Positions 32,249-41,556 of a stretch of DNA of 55,960 bases are shown piece by piece (the first letter of the stretch is position 1; every line of letters starts with the position of its first letter). This DNA comes from Oscillospiraceae bacterium (GTDB taxonomy: Bacteria; Bacillota; Clostridia; Oscillospirales; CAG-272). The translations under genes and the position numbers were made by a program. The notes beneath the pieces were generated by a model. It was not told the origin of the DNA and searched no databases. It saw only the letters and a list, made by a program, of their open reading frames with translations. The DNA is taken from positions 1-55,960 of the forward strand of contig SVSR01000007.1 of the NCBI GenBank assembly GCA_015064205.1. Reading direction: 5' to 3'.

Positions 32249-33388
32249 ATGAAGGTAACGGTAGCAATAGACTCTTTTAAGGGAAGTCTTTCGACTTTTG
32301 AGGCAGGAAAAGCCATATCAGAGGGAGTTATGCTTGCATATAAAGATGCAGAAGTATGCATACGTCCTCTTGCTGACGGCGGAGAGGGAACCGTTGATGC
32401 TGTTACGTATGCAACAGGCGGAGAACTTATCAAAATATCCGTACACGGTCCTCTTGATAAGAACGTTGAAGCAGTTTACGGTATAACACCCGACAAAACT
32501 GCAGTTATGGAAATGTCGGCGGCAGCAGGCATCACACTTGTAACTGATAAAGAAAGAAATCCTCTCAATACAACAACTTACGGCGTTGGTGAAATGATAG
32601 CTGACGCTGTAAAAAGAGGTTGCCGTAATTTTATAATCGGTATCGGCGGCAGCGCAACTAATGACGGCGGTATAGGTATGCTTCAGGCGCTTGGCTTTGA
32701 GTTTCTTGATAAATCCGGCAAAAATGTATCAATTGCCGGATGCGGACTTCGTGACATAGCTGAAATTCGTACAGATAAGGCAATGGCTGAAATCGAAGAA
32801 TGTACTTTTAATATAGCGTGTGACGTTAAAAATCCTCTCTGCGGCGACATCGGATGCAGCGCAGTGTTCGGCCCGCAAAAGGGTGCTACACCCCAAATCG
32901 TTAAGGAAATGGACTCCTGGCTTGAAAATTATGCGAATCTTACAAAAAAGGTTCTGCCGGACTCTGATGCAACAATACCCGGAACCGGTGCTGCAGGCGG
33001 ACTTGGATTTGCATTTATGTCATATCTTGGCGGTAAGCTTCAGTCGGGAATTGAACTTGTTATGGCGGCAACAGAACTTGAAAAATATATAGTTGATGCA
33101 GACGTTGTCGTAACGGGTGAAGGAAGACTTGATGGTCAGTCATATATGGGTAAAGCACCAATAGGCGTAGCGAAACTTGCGAAAAAGTACAACAAGCCTG
33201 TAATAGCTTTCTCGGGATGTGTTACCGATGATGCTGTTGTTTGTAACGAACACGGAATTGATGCATTCTTCCCGATACTCAGAACGCCTTGCACGCTTTC
33301 AGAAGCTATGGATATAAAAAATGCACACAAGAATCTACGTGATACGGCAGAGCAGGCATTCAAGCTTGTAAAAACATTCAAAAAATAG
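32249..33388 (+). CDS. Glycerate kinase (type I, GlxK/GarK-like)
   Basis: A 379-residue protein of the bacterial glycerate 2-kinase family. Conserved parts are the N-terminal VAIDSFKGSLS, ADGGEGTVDA, the Ala-rich ALMEMSAAAG-like segment (VMEMSAAAGITLV), GIGGSATNDGGIGMLQALG, DVKNPLCG, PGTGAAGGLGFA and GEGRLDGQSYMGKAP. It phosphorylates glycerate to 2-phosphoglycerate and so links sugar-acid breakdown (glucarate, galactarate or glyoxylate routes) to glycolysis. AAGGAGAAA precedes the start. GntP (26012) is a plausible importer of its substrate. Confidence 0.95.
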   Translation: MKVTVAIDSFKGSLSTFEAGKAISEGVMLAYKDAEVCIRPLADGGEGTVDAVTYATGGELIKISVHGPLDKNVEAVYGITPDKTAVMEMSAAAGITLVTDKERNPLNTTTYGVGEMIADAVKRGCRNFIIGIGGSATNDGGIGMLQALGFEFLDKSGKNVSIAGCGLRDIAEIRTDKAMAEIEECTFNIACDVKNPLCGDIGCSAVFGPQKGATPQIVKEMDSWLENYANLTKKVLPDSDATIPGTGAAGGLGFAFMSYLGGKLQSGIELVMAATELEKYIVDADVVVTGEGRLDGQSYMGKAPIGVAKLAKKYNKPVIAFSGCVTDDAVVCNEHGIDAFFPILRTPCTLSEAMDIKNAHKNLRDTAEQAFKLVKTFKK

Positions 33389-33414
33389 AACATATTCAAA
33401 AAAACGAACAAAAA

Positions 33415-33466
33415 ATAGCAAGTATCTTTTAGGGTGATTGCTATTTTTTTATTTATATGATAGAAT
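33415..33466 (+). promoter_or_regulatory. Terminator-promoter module I
   Basis: ATAGCAA (33415-33421) pairs with TTGCTAT (33438-33444), with A- and T-runs outside. TTGCTA (33438-33443) is the -35; 17 T-rich bases lead to TAGAAT (33461-33466), extended by TGA. The stem is shorter than in the other modules. Confidence 0.76.
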
Positions 33467-33518
33467 TGCCTTGTATAGCTGTTTAGGAATTAATAATATT
33501 ATAGTTGGAGTGTTGAAA

Positions 33519-35063
33519 ATGTACGATCTCATAATAAAAAACGGTATAATTGTAGACGGAACCGGGAGTCCTTCATATACTGCGAATATAGCTGTGAAAA
33601 ACGGTAAGATTGTTAAAATCGGAAAGAATTTAGATGGCGCAAAATCTGTAATAGATGCAAGTGGACTTACCGTTACTCCCGGATTTATTGATTCTCACAG
33701 TCATAGCGACAGAGCTGTATTTTACTGTCCAGATATGATAGAAAAAATCGAACAGGGTATAACTACGTCCATATCAGGTCAGTGCGGAGGCTCTATTGCA
33801 CCATGTAATGTTTCTGAAGAAAGTGATACATATATAGATGGTATTGGCAACTTGTCTGACGTACTAAAGACATTTTCGAGCTTTGCTGATGCAACCAAAA
33901 AGTTTCCCCTTGGCTCAAATAATGTGTGCCTTGTGGGACACGGCTCTATAAGAAAATGCGTTATGGGGATGAGTCAGGAAAAGCCCTCAGAAGAAGAGCT
34001 TGAAAAAATGAAGGCTTTGCTTCGTGATGCTATGGAAAGGGGTGCGCTTGGTATATCATTTGGGCTTATTTATCCGCCTAGCAGATATGCAGAAACTGAT
34101 GAACTGGTTGAAATTGCAAAAGTAGTCAAAGAATATGAAGGTATTGTTGCTGCACATATCAGAAGCGAAGGAGATAAGCTTATAGAAGCGACTGAGGAGT
34201 TTATATACATTATAAAAGAATCTGGAGTAAGAGGAATCCTTTCGCATCATAAGGCTTGCGGAGGTTCTAAAAATTTCGGAAAGGTAATCGATACGTTAAA
34301 ACTGATTGATAAAGCAAACGCAGAGGGTACTGAAATATATTTTGACGTATATCCGTATGTTGCAACTGCTACATCGGCGGCAGTAACGTTTGTGCCCGAT
34401 TCGGGAAGAGAGCTGCTTGAAAGACTTGGAAACCCTCAGGAACGCGAAAAAATCAGAGAATGGAATAAAACGAAATGGTGGGCAGACAACTGGTCATGGG
34501 TTCTGATTAACAAATCCGAGGGCTATCCCGAATATGAAGGAATGATGCTTACAGAAGCTGCAAAAATACATGGTAAGGATGAATGCGACACCATACTTGA
34601 TATAATATATAAAGGTAATGGCAGATGTACTTGTTGCTACTTTACGATGTGCGAGGAGGACGTTGAGCGGGTTATATCGCACCCGAGAGCAATGATATGC
34701 ACCGACTCGGGTGTTGCAGGAAGCAGAACCTCGTTTCATCCCAGACTCAAAGCTTCATTCCCGAGAGCACTTGGAAGATATGTAAGAGAGAAAGGTATAG
34801 TTTCTTTGCCTGAGATGATACGTAAAATGACGTCAATGCCTGCACGAGTTTACGGCCTTGAAACCAAAGGACTCATATGGGAGGGCATGGATGCGGACAT
34901 GTGTATATTTGATGCCGAAAGAATAATTGACTGCTCGGAATTTATGGATTGTAACAAACGTGCCGAGGGACTAAACTATGTTATCTTAAACGGTGAGATA
35001 GTAGCCCGTGATGCAGTATATAGCCAAAATAAGCAAGGCAAAGTAATTTTAGTTAACAGATAA
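33519..35063 (+). CDS. N-acyl-D-amino-acid deacylase (D-aminoacylase family)
   Basis: About 514 residues from the ATG at 33519 (GGAGTG upstream; the frame is open further up through the promoter and is rejected). It is an amidohydrolase-fold enzyme with metal ligands in PGFIDSHSHSD, the Cys in SGQCGGSIAP, HIRSEG, GILSHHKACGG and ICTDSGV, in the order found in D-aminoacylases. The enzyme hydrolyses N-acyl-D-amino acids to D-amino acids. Related dihydroorotase-like or N-acyl-D-glutamate forms cannot be excluded. The MATE exporter gene follows after 16 bases. Confidence 0.9.
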   Translation: MYDLIIKNGIIVDGTGSPSYTANIAVKNGKIVKIGKNLDGAKSVIDASGLTVTPGFIDSHSHSDRAVFYCPDMIEKIEQGITTSISGQCGGSIAPCNVSEESDTYIDGIGNLSDVLKTFSSFADATKKFPLGSNNVCLVGHGSIRKCVMGMSQEKPSEEELEKMKALLRDAMERGALGISFGLIYPPSRYAETDELVEIAKVVKEYEGIVAAHIRSEGDKLIEATEEFIYIIKESGVRGILSHHKACGGSKNFGKVIDTLKLIDKANAEGTEIYFDVYPYVATATSAAVTFVPDSGRELLERLGNPQEREKIREWNKTKWWADNWSWVLINKSEGYPEYEGMMLTEAAKIHGKDECDTILDIIYKGNGRCTCCYFTMCEEDVERVISHPRAMICTDSGVAGSRTSFHPRLKASFPRALGRYVREKGIVSLPEMIRKMTSMPARVYGLETKGLIWEGMDADMCIFDAERIIDCSEFMDCNKRAEGLNYVILNGEIVARDAVYSQNKQGKVILVNR

Positions 35064-35079
35064 TCATCAAGGGTGAGAA

Positions 35080-36507
35080 ATGAGTATATTACAATCTAAA
35101 ATGCCTAAAAATATTTTCCCGGATATAAAGTTCTGGAAGATGGTGCTGGTTTTTGCTTTACCTATAGCTTTGCAGAATATGTCATCGGCTATACTTGGCA
35201 TAATTGACGTATCTGTTATCAGCGATATGGGTGAAACGGCAGTTGCCGCAGTATCACATGCCAATCAGCTATTTTACATAGTATCCTTAATAACTTTTGG
35301 TATTACAAGCGGAGCTTCTGTATATTTATCAAGATTTTTCGGAGAAAAAAATCCCGATAAAACGAGAGAAACGTTCAGTATCACGCTCTTTTTCTCTCTT
35401 CTGATAAACTTGATTATTATGCTGTTTTGTTTGTTCCTGCCTGAAATTGCTATTGGATTTTTCACGAATGATGCACAAACAATAGAATACGGCGCTATAT
35501 ATCTTCTCATAATCACACCCACGTTTTTGTTATATAGCCTCTCGAATTCTTACGTGGCATTTTTCCGTTCTGCAAAGCAGACAAAAATTCCCATGATAGG
35601 GACGATAATATCGCTTGGCGCAAAGGTGCTTTTGAATTACGTGTTTATTTATGGATTCGGCTTCATTCCGGCACTCGGCGTTGCAGGTGCGGCTATTTCT
35701 ACGCTTATATCTAAAATAATCGAAGCGCTGATCTATCTTGTAAGCATAGCTCGCTTTGAGCAAAGGGAATATGTCTTTAAACTTTCAGACATCATGTATT
35801 TCAAGCCCGTTGCAGTATTTGATTTTATCCAAAAAACATATGCGGTCATACTTAACGAAAGTCTTTGGGGCTTTGGTGTATCGGCATTCAATGCAATATT
35901 CGGAAGAATGGGTAACGTTGCAGTTAGTGCGGTAAGTATAGCACGACAGCTTGAAAATCTCGGAAATGCTTTCTTTTACGGTATAGCTATAGGCGCTTGT
36001 GTAACTATAAGCTGCAGTATAGGCGAAAAGAAAATCGGGGAAGCAAAAGAGTTTGCCAAGAAGTATGCTCTTGCAGGATTTTGGGTTGGTGTCTTTATAA
36101 TGGTACTTATGCTCGCGATTGATGCTCCCTATGTCAAATTCTTCTTCTCATCACTTGAGGCAGAAACACAGTCGCTTGCAATATGGCTTATAGCGATATA
36201 CGCTTTGTATATGCCCTTCAGAAGTCTGGCAAGTACTCTTATAATGGGTGTAATGCGAGCAGGTGGAGACAGCAGGAAAGCTATGCTTTACGATGTTGTT
36301 CCCGTTTATGCATGGTCGCTTGTTTTAGGCTTTATACTTGGAATAAAGCTTAAATATTCTATCATAACGGTATTGGCGGTTATGATGTTCAAGCGCTTTA
36401 TAAAATGCGCCTTTGCTCTCAAACGTGTTGCAAGCGGAAAATGGCTTGAATATGATGAGCTTGATGCAAATGAAGAACCAGAAAATAACACAACGGCAAT
36501 CGTTTAA
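35080..36507 (+). CDS. MATE family efflux transporter
   Basis: A 475-residue protein with 12 membrane helices in two MATE halves. Typical features are the N-terminal WKMVLVFALPIALQNMSSAI, the VAAVSHANQLF segment and AGVAGAAISTLISK-like repeats (VAGAAISTLISK). Such proteins export cationic drugs or metabolites by Na+ or H+ antiport. Co-transcription with the D-aminoacylase suggests export of a product or by-product. Its stop codon lies in the loop of the bidirectional terminator 36487-36522. Confidence 0.93.
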   Translation: MSILQSKMPKNIFPDIKFWKMVLVFALPIALQNMSSAILGIIDVSVISDMGETAVAAVSHANQLFYIVSLITFGITSGASVYLSRFFGEKNPDKTRETFSITLFFSLLINLIIMLFCLFLPEIAIGFFTNDAQTIEYGAIYLLIITPTFLLYSLSNSYVAFFRSAKQTKIPMIGTIISLGAKVLLNYVFIYGFGFIPALGVAGAAISTLISKIIEALIYLVSIARFEQREYVFKLSDIMYFKPVAVFDFIQKTYAVILNESLWGFGVSAFNAIFGRMGNVAVSAVSIARQLENLGNAFFYGIAIGACVTISCSIGEKKIGEAKEFAKKYALAGFWVGVFIMVLMLAIDAPYVKFFFSSLEAETQSLAIWLIAIYALYMPFRSLASTLIMGVMRAGGDSRKAMLYDVVPVYAWSLVLGFILGIKLKYSIITVLAVMMFKRFIKCAFALKRVASGKWLEYDELDANEEPENNTTAIV

Positions 36508-36522
36508 GATTGCCGTTGTGTT
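36487..36522. terminator. Bidirectional terminator with the stop codon in its loop
   Basis: A perfect 15-bp stem (36487-36501 with 36508-36522) closes a 6-base loop that contains the MATE stop codon. The convergent AraC gene ends at 36522, so both coding regions end inside or at the edge of the hairpin, a very compact junction. Confidence 0.9.
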
Positions 36523-37286
36523 TATGCATTTTTATTAATATCGCTTGGTGAAGTACCGTTGATCTTTTTGAAAGCTCTGCTGAAATACAAAGGATCGCTA
36601 TACCCAACAGCTAAAGCTACCTCACTTATAGTATTATAGTCACCGCTCTCAATCAAAGATGTGGCTTTGGAAATCCTTTTACTCATGACATATTTTTGAG
36701 GTGTAACTCCGTAATTTGCAATGAAAATTTTCCTGAAATAAGTATCGGATATATTGCATAACGCATGAAGTGAATTGATTTTCAGAGACGGGTCATACAA
36801 GTGCGATTTTAAGTAATCAAGAGCAGGTTTTATTACCGAACCTTTTCTTTTAAACGAATAGTCGGGGTGATCTATGCCCGAAAGATAAGAAAGAAGGGTA
36901 TAGAACAATGAAAGGCATTTATAATGATCGGTTTCATTTCCGTTATCCCATAAATCGACCATAGTTTTAAAAATATGTGTTGCTTCGGGAAAGCCTTCAA
37001 AAGAATATACGCTTGGTATTGAATAGGAGAAGTCAGCTTTGAAAGAAATACAGATACCTCTGTTTTCTCCTTCACTTAAACTCGTAGACTCATAAGCCGA
37101 ACCGCGCGGTAAAAAAATCATTTGACCTTTCGCGGCAATCATAGTCTTATCACCAAAATCAAAAAGCCTGCCTCCGCTTGTTCTGAGTAAAAAGGCATTG
37201 TTTGTCCGACATCTGACTATTGAGTGTGGCTTTGGATTTGTATGATATACAGTAATGTCACTCAGGTTTTTCATATTGTAAAACAT
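36522..37286 (-). CDS. AraC family transcriptional regulator
   Basis: A 254-residue protein. The N-terminal cupin-like ligand domain (about 1-130) has the beta-rich LRTSGGRLFDFGDKTMIAAKG followed by MIFLPRGSAYE. The C-terminal double helix-turn-helix (about 155-254) carries INSLHALCNISDTYFRKIF and EVALAVGYSDPLYFSRAFKK with the usual GTSPSDI ending. It is divergent from the second MATE gene (37449) and convergent with the first. It probably controls the divergent operon in response to a small molecule. AGGGTG precedes the start on the minus strand. Confidence 0.92.
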   Translation of the reverse strand: MFYNMKNLSDITVYHTNPKPHSIVRCRTNNAFLLRTSGGRLFDFGDKTMIAAKGQMIFLPRGSAYESTSLSEGENRGICISFKADFSYSIPSVYSFEGFPEATHIFKTMVDLWDNGNETDHYKCLSLFYTLLSYLSGIDHPDYSFKRKGSVIKPALDYLKSHLYDPSLKINSLHALCNISDTYFRKIFIANYGVTPQKYVMSKRISKATSLIESGDYNTISEVALAVGYSDPLYFSRAFKKINGTSPSDINKNA

Positions 37287-37399
37287 AATTTAACACCCTC
37301 TGTGTATTTTGTTTGATTATTTTATCATATTCCGGTAAAAAAAGCAATATATCAGCATTAAATAAGTTTTAAAAAATCCATATTGTTATGTTTGCTCTA

Positions 37400-37427
37400 T
37401 TTACTTTGCCTGAGTTTCTGATATAAT
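37400..37427 (+). promoter_or_regulatory. Promoter of the second MATE gene
   Basis: TTTACT (37400-37405), 16-base spacer, TATAAT (37422-37427) with TGA before it. The weak -35 with a spacer one base short of the local norm fits a promoter needing an activator, such as the divergent AraC protein. Confidence 0.6.
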
Positions 37428-37448
37428 TAACAACAGAGGTGAGAAAAA

Positions 37449-38840
37449 ATGGCTACTAAACACAGAAATATTGATATGACAAATTCATCGGTTTTTGCTG
37501 GTATAATCAAGTTTGTCGTGCCTGTTTTGCTTATCGGACTGATTCAACACTTGTATACTGCAGTTGACTCAATTATAGTAGGACAGTATGCGGGAAGTGA
37601 TGCGCTTGCCGGAGTCGGCACCACAGGTCCGCTTATAAACACTATAATCAATCTGTTTTTAGGATTGTCTGTCGGTGTTCAGGTTGTCCTTGGCAGAGCG
37701 CTCGGTGCGGGTGATGATGCGGCTGTACATAAAACGGTTCACACTGCTATGCTTATAAGTATTATCGCCGGTTTAATAATTTCATTCATTGGTATATTTT
37801 TTGCAGATTATCTACTTATAATGATGGACGTTCCGTTTGATGTTATGCCATATGCTAAAATATATCTGCAGATAAATTTTGCAGGTAAAATCCCCGCGAT
37901 GGTATATAATTTCGGAGTAGGAATACTGCGCGCCAAGGGAGATACAAAAAGACCGTTATACTTAGGTATGGTAACGGGCCTTATCAAGGTCGTTTTGAGT
38001 TTTGTATTTGTAGCATACTTCAATATGAATTCAGCCGGAGTTGCAATAGCAACACTTATTTCAACAATTATAAATTCAGTTGTTATGCTTTACTTCCTGA
38101 CTACTGAAGATGATTGCAGTAAATTGTATTTTAAAAAGCTTAAAATATATAAAAAGCAGTTTATTGATATTGCAACGGTTGGTATTCCGTCAGGTATACA
38201 GAGCACAGTTGGTTCTTTGTCAAACGTTATAACGCAGACGGCGGTAAACAGTTTTGAATCTGCGGCTATAATTGCGGGAAATACTGCTGCATCAAATATA
38301 CAAAGCTTCTACTTCACTATTAAAAATTCGTTTCATCAGGCGACAGTTTCATTTGTAAGCCATAATATGGGTGCCAAAAAGTATGAAAGAATAAACAAGA
38401 TAGTCAAATGTTGCTTTGCGTTTATGGCAGTCTTCTGGCTGCTTGAAATGCTTTTATCTGTGTTTGGAGGGGATTTTTTGATAAGTCTTTATGTTCCCGG
38501 TGACATAGAAGCTATTAAGGCGGGAGCATTAAGACTTGCGATAATAGGTGTTTCCTATGGTATATTTGGACTTTCCGAAATACTAAGTGGAGCACTCAGA
38601 GGAATGGGCTGTTCGTTCCATACAATGGTAGTATCGCTTGCTACAAATTGCGGTATCAGAATTTTGTGGATTCTTACAGTGTTCAAAAAGATAGGAACAC
38701 TTGAATCCTTATATATCTCATTCCCTATCTCGTGGGTGGTGGCGCTTATAGCAAATCTTGTGCTTTTCATTTACGCAAATAGGAAATTAAACCGTGAGCA
38801 AATGGAACAGTGCGATGGGCATGGGCAATTGATTATTTGA
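37449..38840 (+). CDS. MATE family efflux transporter
   Basis: A 463-residue protein with 12 membrane helices. Clear MATE features are VVPVLLIGLIQHLYTAVDSI-like (FVVPVLLIGLIQHLYTAVDS), GQYAGSDALAGVGTTGPLIN, GLSVGVQVVLGRALGAGDD and, in the second half, AAIIAGNTAASNIQSF. It is only distantly similar to the MATE at 35080, so the two are unlikely to be a recent duplication. It is the first gene of an operon with two amidohydrolase-type genes. Confidence 0.93.
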   Translation: MATKHRNIDMTNSSVFAGIIKFVVPVLLIGLIQHLYTAVDSIIVGQYAGSDALAGVGTTGPLINTIINLFLGLSVGVQVVLGRALGAGDDAAVHKTVHTAMLISIIAGLIISFIGIFFADYLLIMMDVPFDVMPYAKIYLQINFAGKIPAMVYNFGVGILRAKGDTKRPLYLGMVTGLIKVVLSFVFVAYFNMNSAGVAIATLISTIINSVVMLYFLTTEDDCSKLYFKKLKIYKKQFIDIATVGIPSGIQSTVGSLSNVITQTAVNSFESAAIIAGNTAASNIQSFYFTIKNSFHQATVSFVSHNMGAKKYERINKIVKCCFAFMAVFWLLEMLLSVFGGDFLISLYVPGDIEAIKAGALRLAIIGVSYGIFGLSEILSGALRGMGCSFHTMVVSLATNCGIRILWILTVFKKIGTLESLYISFPISWVVALIANLVLFIYANRKLNREQMEQCDGHGQLII

Positions 38841-38884
38841 TGAAAATTAAACTAAATAAAATATTTACTAAAAAGGAGACTGTT

Positions 38885-40030
38885 ATGGTTATCAAAAACG
38901 GACTTATCAACAATGCCGTAGACAGAGAAGCTTTTGTAGCTGATATCAAGATTGAAAACGGCAAAATCAAAGAAATAGGAAAAGAGCTCTCTGCTGCACT
39001 CGGCGAAGAAGTTATTGATGCAAGCGGAAAGTACATATACCCCGGATTTGTAGAGGCACATTGCCATATCGCTATTTCGGGTCGTGCAGGACAGGGCAAA
39101 AACGCATCAGACGTTAATGAGCACACTGATCCGCTTACTCCGCATATGAGAGCAATTGATGCAGTTGATCCGTATGACAGGAATCTTGAAAAAGCAAGGG
39201 CTGCCGGAGTTACCACGGTTTGCACAGGTCCCGGTAGCTCAAATGCAATCGGCGGTACGTTTATTGCAATGAAAACTGTTGGAAGATGTGTTGACGATAT
39301 GGCTATAAAAACAGACGTTGCCATGAAGTGTGCTTTTGGTGAAAACGTCAGAAACAGATATGCTTCCAAGAATGTGTCTACAAGAATGGCGATAGCGGCA
39401 CTTATCCGTGACATTTTAACTAAGGCAAAGAGATATAAAAATGCAATTGATGCGGCTGACGGTGATGAGTCTAAATTCCCGTCATTTGATGCAAAGCTTC
39501 ACGCGCTTCTTCCCGTTATGCGCGGTGAGATTCCTCTTAAGGCGCATGCGCATCAGGCAAACGATATTTTTACAGCTATACGCATAGCAAAAGAATTTGG
39601 CGTTAAAATGACAATCGAACACGTTACTGAGGGACACTTGATAGCTGATGAATTAAAAGAGGCAGGTCTACCGCTTGCTATTGGTCCGACACTTTGTAAT
39701 GGAGCTAAATATGAGCTTAAAAACAAGACTTGGGAAACTCCTGTGGCACTTTCGAAGGCGGGTTGCCATGTTTGTATTGTTACAGACAGCCCTGTAATCA
39801 GTCAGGACAATCTCCCCATTTGTGCCGCCTATGCAATTAAGGCGGGTATGGATCCGTTTGAAGCACTTAAGGCTATCACGATATATGCGGCAGAGCATAT
39901 CGGAGTCGAAGACAGGGTAGGTTCTATAGAGGTAGGCAAGGATGCTGATATCATCATTACCGACGGAAGTCCTTTTGAAATTTCCACCATTGTAGAAAAG
40001 GTTCTGATTGACGGCAAGGTGGTTTCGTAA
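38885..40030 (+). CDS. Amidohydrolase family protein
   Basis: About 381 residues from the ATG at 38885, preceded by AAAAAGGAGA; the frame is open upstream into the MATE gene but that extension is not conserved-looking. The fold's metal ligands can be placed: YPGFVEAHCHIA (HxH), KAHAHQA, IEHVTEG and VTDSPV (final Asp). The C-terminal beta-sandwich DRVGSIEVGKDADIIITDG is typical of the imidazolonepropionase / adenine-deaminase-like branch. It hydrolyses C-N bonds of a cyclic or acyl amide; the substrate is unknown. Confidence 0.9.
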   Translation: MVIKNGLINNAVDREAFVADIKIENGKIKEIGKELSAALGEEVIDASGKYIYPGFVEAHCHIAISGRAGQGKNASDVNEHTDPLTPHMRAIDAVDPYDRNLEKARAAGVTTVCTGPGSSNAIGGTFIAMKTVGRCVDDMAIKTDVAMKCAFGENVRNRYASKNVSTRMAIAALIRDILTKAKRYKNAIDAADGDESKFPSFDAKLHALLPVMRGEIPLKAHAHQANDIFTAIRIAKEFGVKMTIEHVTEGHLIADELKEAGLPLAIGPTLCNGAKYELKNKTWETPVALSKAGCHVCIVTDSPVISQDNLPICAAYAIKAGMDPFEALKAITIYAAEHIGVEDRVGSIEVGKDADIIITDGSPFEISTIVEKVLIDGKVVS

Positions 40031-40073
40031 AAAATAATTAAAATGTATAGCTATAAGCTTTGGAGAGATAAAA

Positions 40074-41438
40074 ATGTTATTTGAAAAATATCTTAATGTA
40101 ATTGAAGAGAGAAAAGATGAGTTTTATGAGGTGTCGGATGCACTGTATGATAATCCTGAAATCTGTTTTCGGGAATTTGAGGCGGTCCGTTTGCTTACTC
40201 ATAAGCTTGAGGGAAACGGCTTTACGGTTGAAAGAAACGTTGCCGGCATTGAAACTGCTTTTACAGCAACCTACGGTACAGGCTCGCCCAAGATCGGCGT
40301 TTTGGCTGAATATGACGGACTTGAAAGTATGAGCCAGGTCGGCGGTATTGCAGAAAAGAAGACTATTGAGGGTAAGGATACCCACCACGGATGTGGACAT
40401 AATCTTTTTGCAGGCGGTTCTCTTGCTGCGGTTTTGGCAATTAAATCTTACATAGAAGAAACCGGCAAAGGCTCGGTCGTTCTCTTCGGATGCCCTGCGG
40501 AAGAAGGCGGCGGAGGAAAGGTATTCTTAGCAAGAGACGGCGTTTTCAACTGCGCAGATGCAATTGTAAGCTGGCATCCTGAAAGGATGTATATGGTAAG
40601 AACCCGTCCGGCACTTGCAAACGTGATGATAGACTATGAATTTGAAGGAATAGCCGCACATGCAGGTGCTGCGCCTCACAAGGGAAGAAGTGCGCTTGAT
40701 GCTGTGGAGCTCATGAATATTGGTGCTAACTTTTTACGTGAACACATGGAGCTTACAAGCAGAATCCACTATGCGATATTGGATGCAGGCGGAAGAGCTC
40801 CTAATATGGTGCAGTCCCATGCAGTCGTGCGCTATATGATTCGATGTGTGGATGCAAAATCTGTACGTGACCTTAAAGAAAGAATTGACCGCATTGCCGA
40901 AGGTGCAACTCTTATGACGGATACAAAGGTATCTTCAACAGTTGTTTCGGCATACGCAAATCTGATAACGATCCCAACACTACAGGCAACGGCAAACGAG
41001 GCGATGCACGATATAGACCTGCCCGTACCGACAGAAGAGGAGCTTGAATACGGAAAAGCGCTTCAGGCAACGATGACTCTCACTGATGAAGAAAAGACAA
41101 TGCCGCTCTTTGCAACAGAAGTTCGCGATCCGGCGCCCCCTGTTGCTCACGGCGGATCAACGGATACTGCAGACGTAAGCTGGAATTGTCCGACCGTACA
41201 GATGCATATAGGCAACTGGGTTACAGGAACACCCGGTCACAGCTGGCAGTCTGCAAGCCAGAGCAGAGGCACGTACGCAAAGAGATCTATGCTGTATGCA
41301 GGAAAAGCCGTAGCAGGTACGGCACTCAGACTTATCGAAAACCCCGAGCTTGTAAAAAAGGCAAGGGAAGAACACAAAGCAAAAATTGGAGAAGGTTACG
41401 TTTGCGGTATTTCCAAAGACTTAAAGCCGTGTTATTGA
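40074..41438 (+). CDS. M20 family amidohydrolase, AbgB-like
   Basis: A 454-residue protein close to p-aminobenzoyl-glutamate hydrolase subunit B and related amidohydrolases. It shows NPEICFREFEA, VLAEYDGL, HHGCGHNLFAGG (metal-binding Cys/His), PAEEGGGGKV and WHPERM, a lid domain around 190-310, and VAHGGSTDTADVSWNCP late. These enzymes cleave amide bonds of acyl-glutamate-like compounds. With the amidohydrolase before it and the MATE gene, it forms a likely uptake-independent degradation operon. It ends in terminator-promoter module J. Confidence 0.9.
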   Translation: MLFEKYLNVIEERKDEFYEVSDALYDNPEICFREFEAVRLLTHKLEGNGFTVERNVAGIETAFTATYGTGSPKIGVLAEYDGLESMSQVGGIAEKKTIEGKDTHHGCGHNLFAGGSLAAVLAIKSYIEETGKGSVVLFGCPAEEGGGGKVFLARDGVFNCADAIVSWHPERMYMVRTRPALANVMIDYEFEGIAAHAGAAPHKGRSALDAVELMNIGANFLREHMELTSRIHYAILDAGGRAPNMVQSHAVVRYMIRCVDAKSVRDLKERIDRIAEGATLMTDTKVSSTVVSAYANLITIPTLQATANEAMHDIDLPVPTEEELEYGKALQATMTLTDEEKTMPLFATEVRDPAPPVAHGGSTDTADVSWNCPTVQMHIGNWVTGTPGHSWQSASQSRGTYAKRSMLYAGKAVAGTALRLIENPELVKKAREEHKAKIGEGYVCGISKDLKPCY

Positions 41439-41467
41439 TCCGTGATTATAAATAAAACAGTTTAAAA

Positions 41468-41526
41468 CAAAAATGGCAATTTTCTTTCAAAAGAGGGTTG
41501 CCATTTTTGTAATTATGTGTTAGTAT
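41468..41526 (+). promoter_or_regulatory. Terminator-promoter module J
   Basis: CAAAAATGGCAA (41468-41479) pairs with TTGCCATTTTTG (41498-41509), extended inward by T-G and A-T pairs around a TCAA loop. TTGCCA (41498-41503) is the -35, then 17 bases and TAGTAT (41521-41526), preceded by TGT. Confidence 0.84.
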
Positions 41527-41556
41527 AAGTACAGCATAAGTAAAATGGAGGACTTT

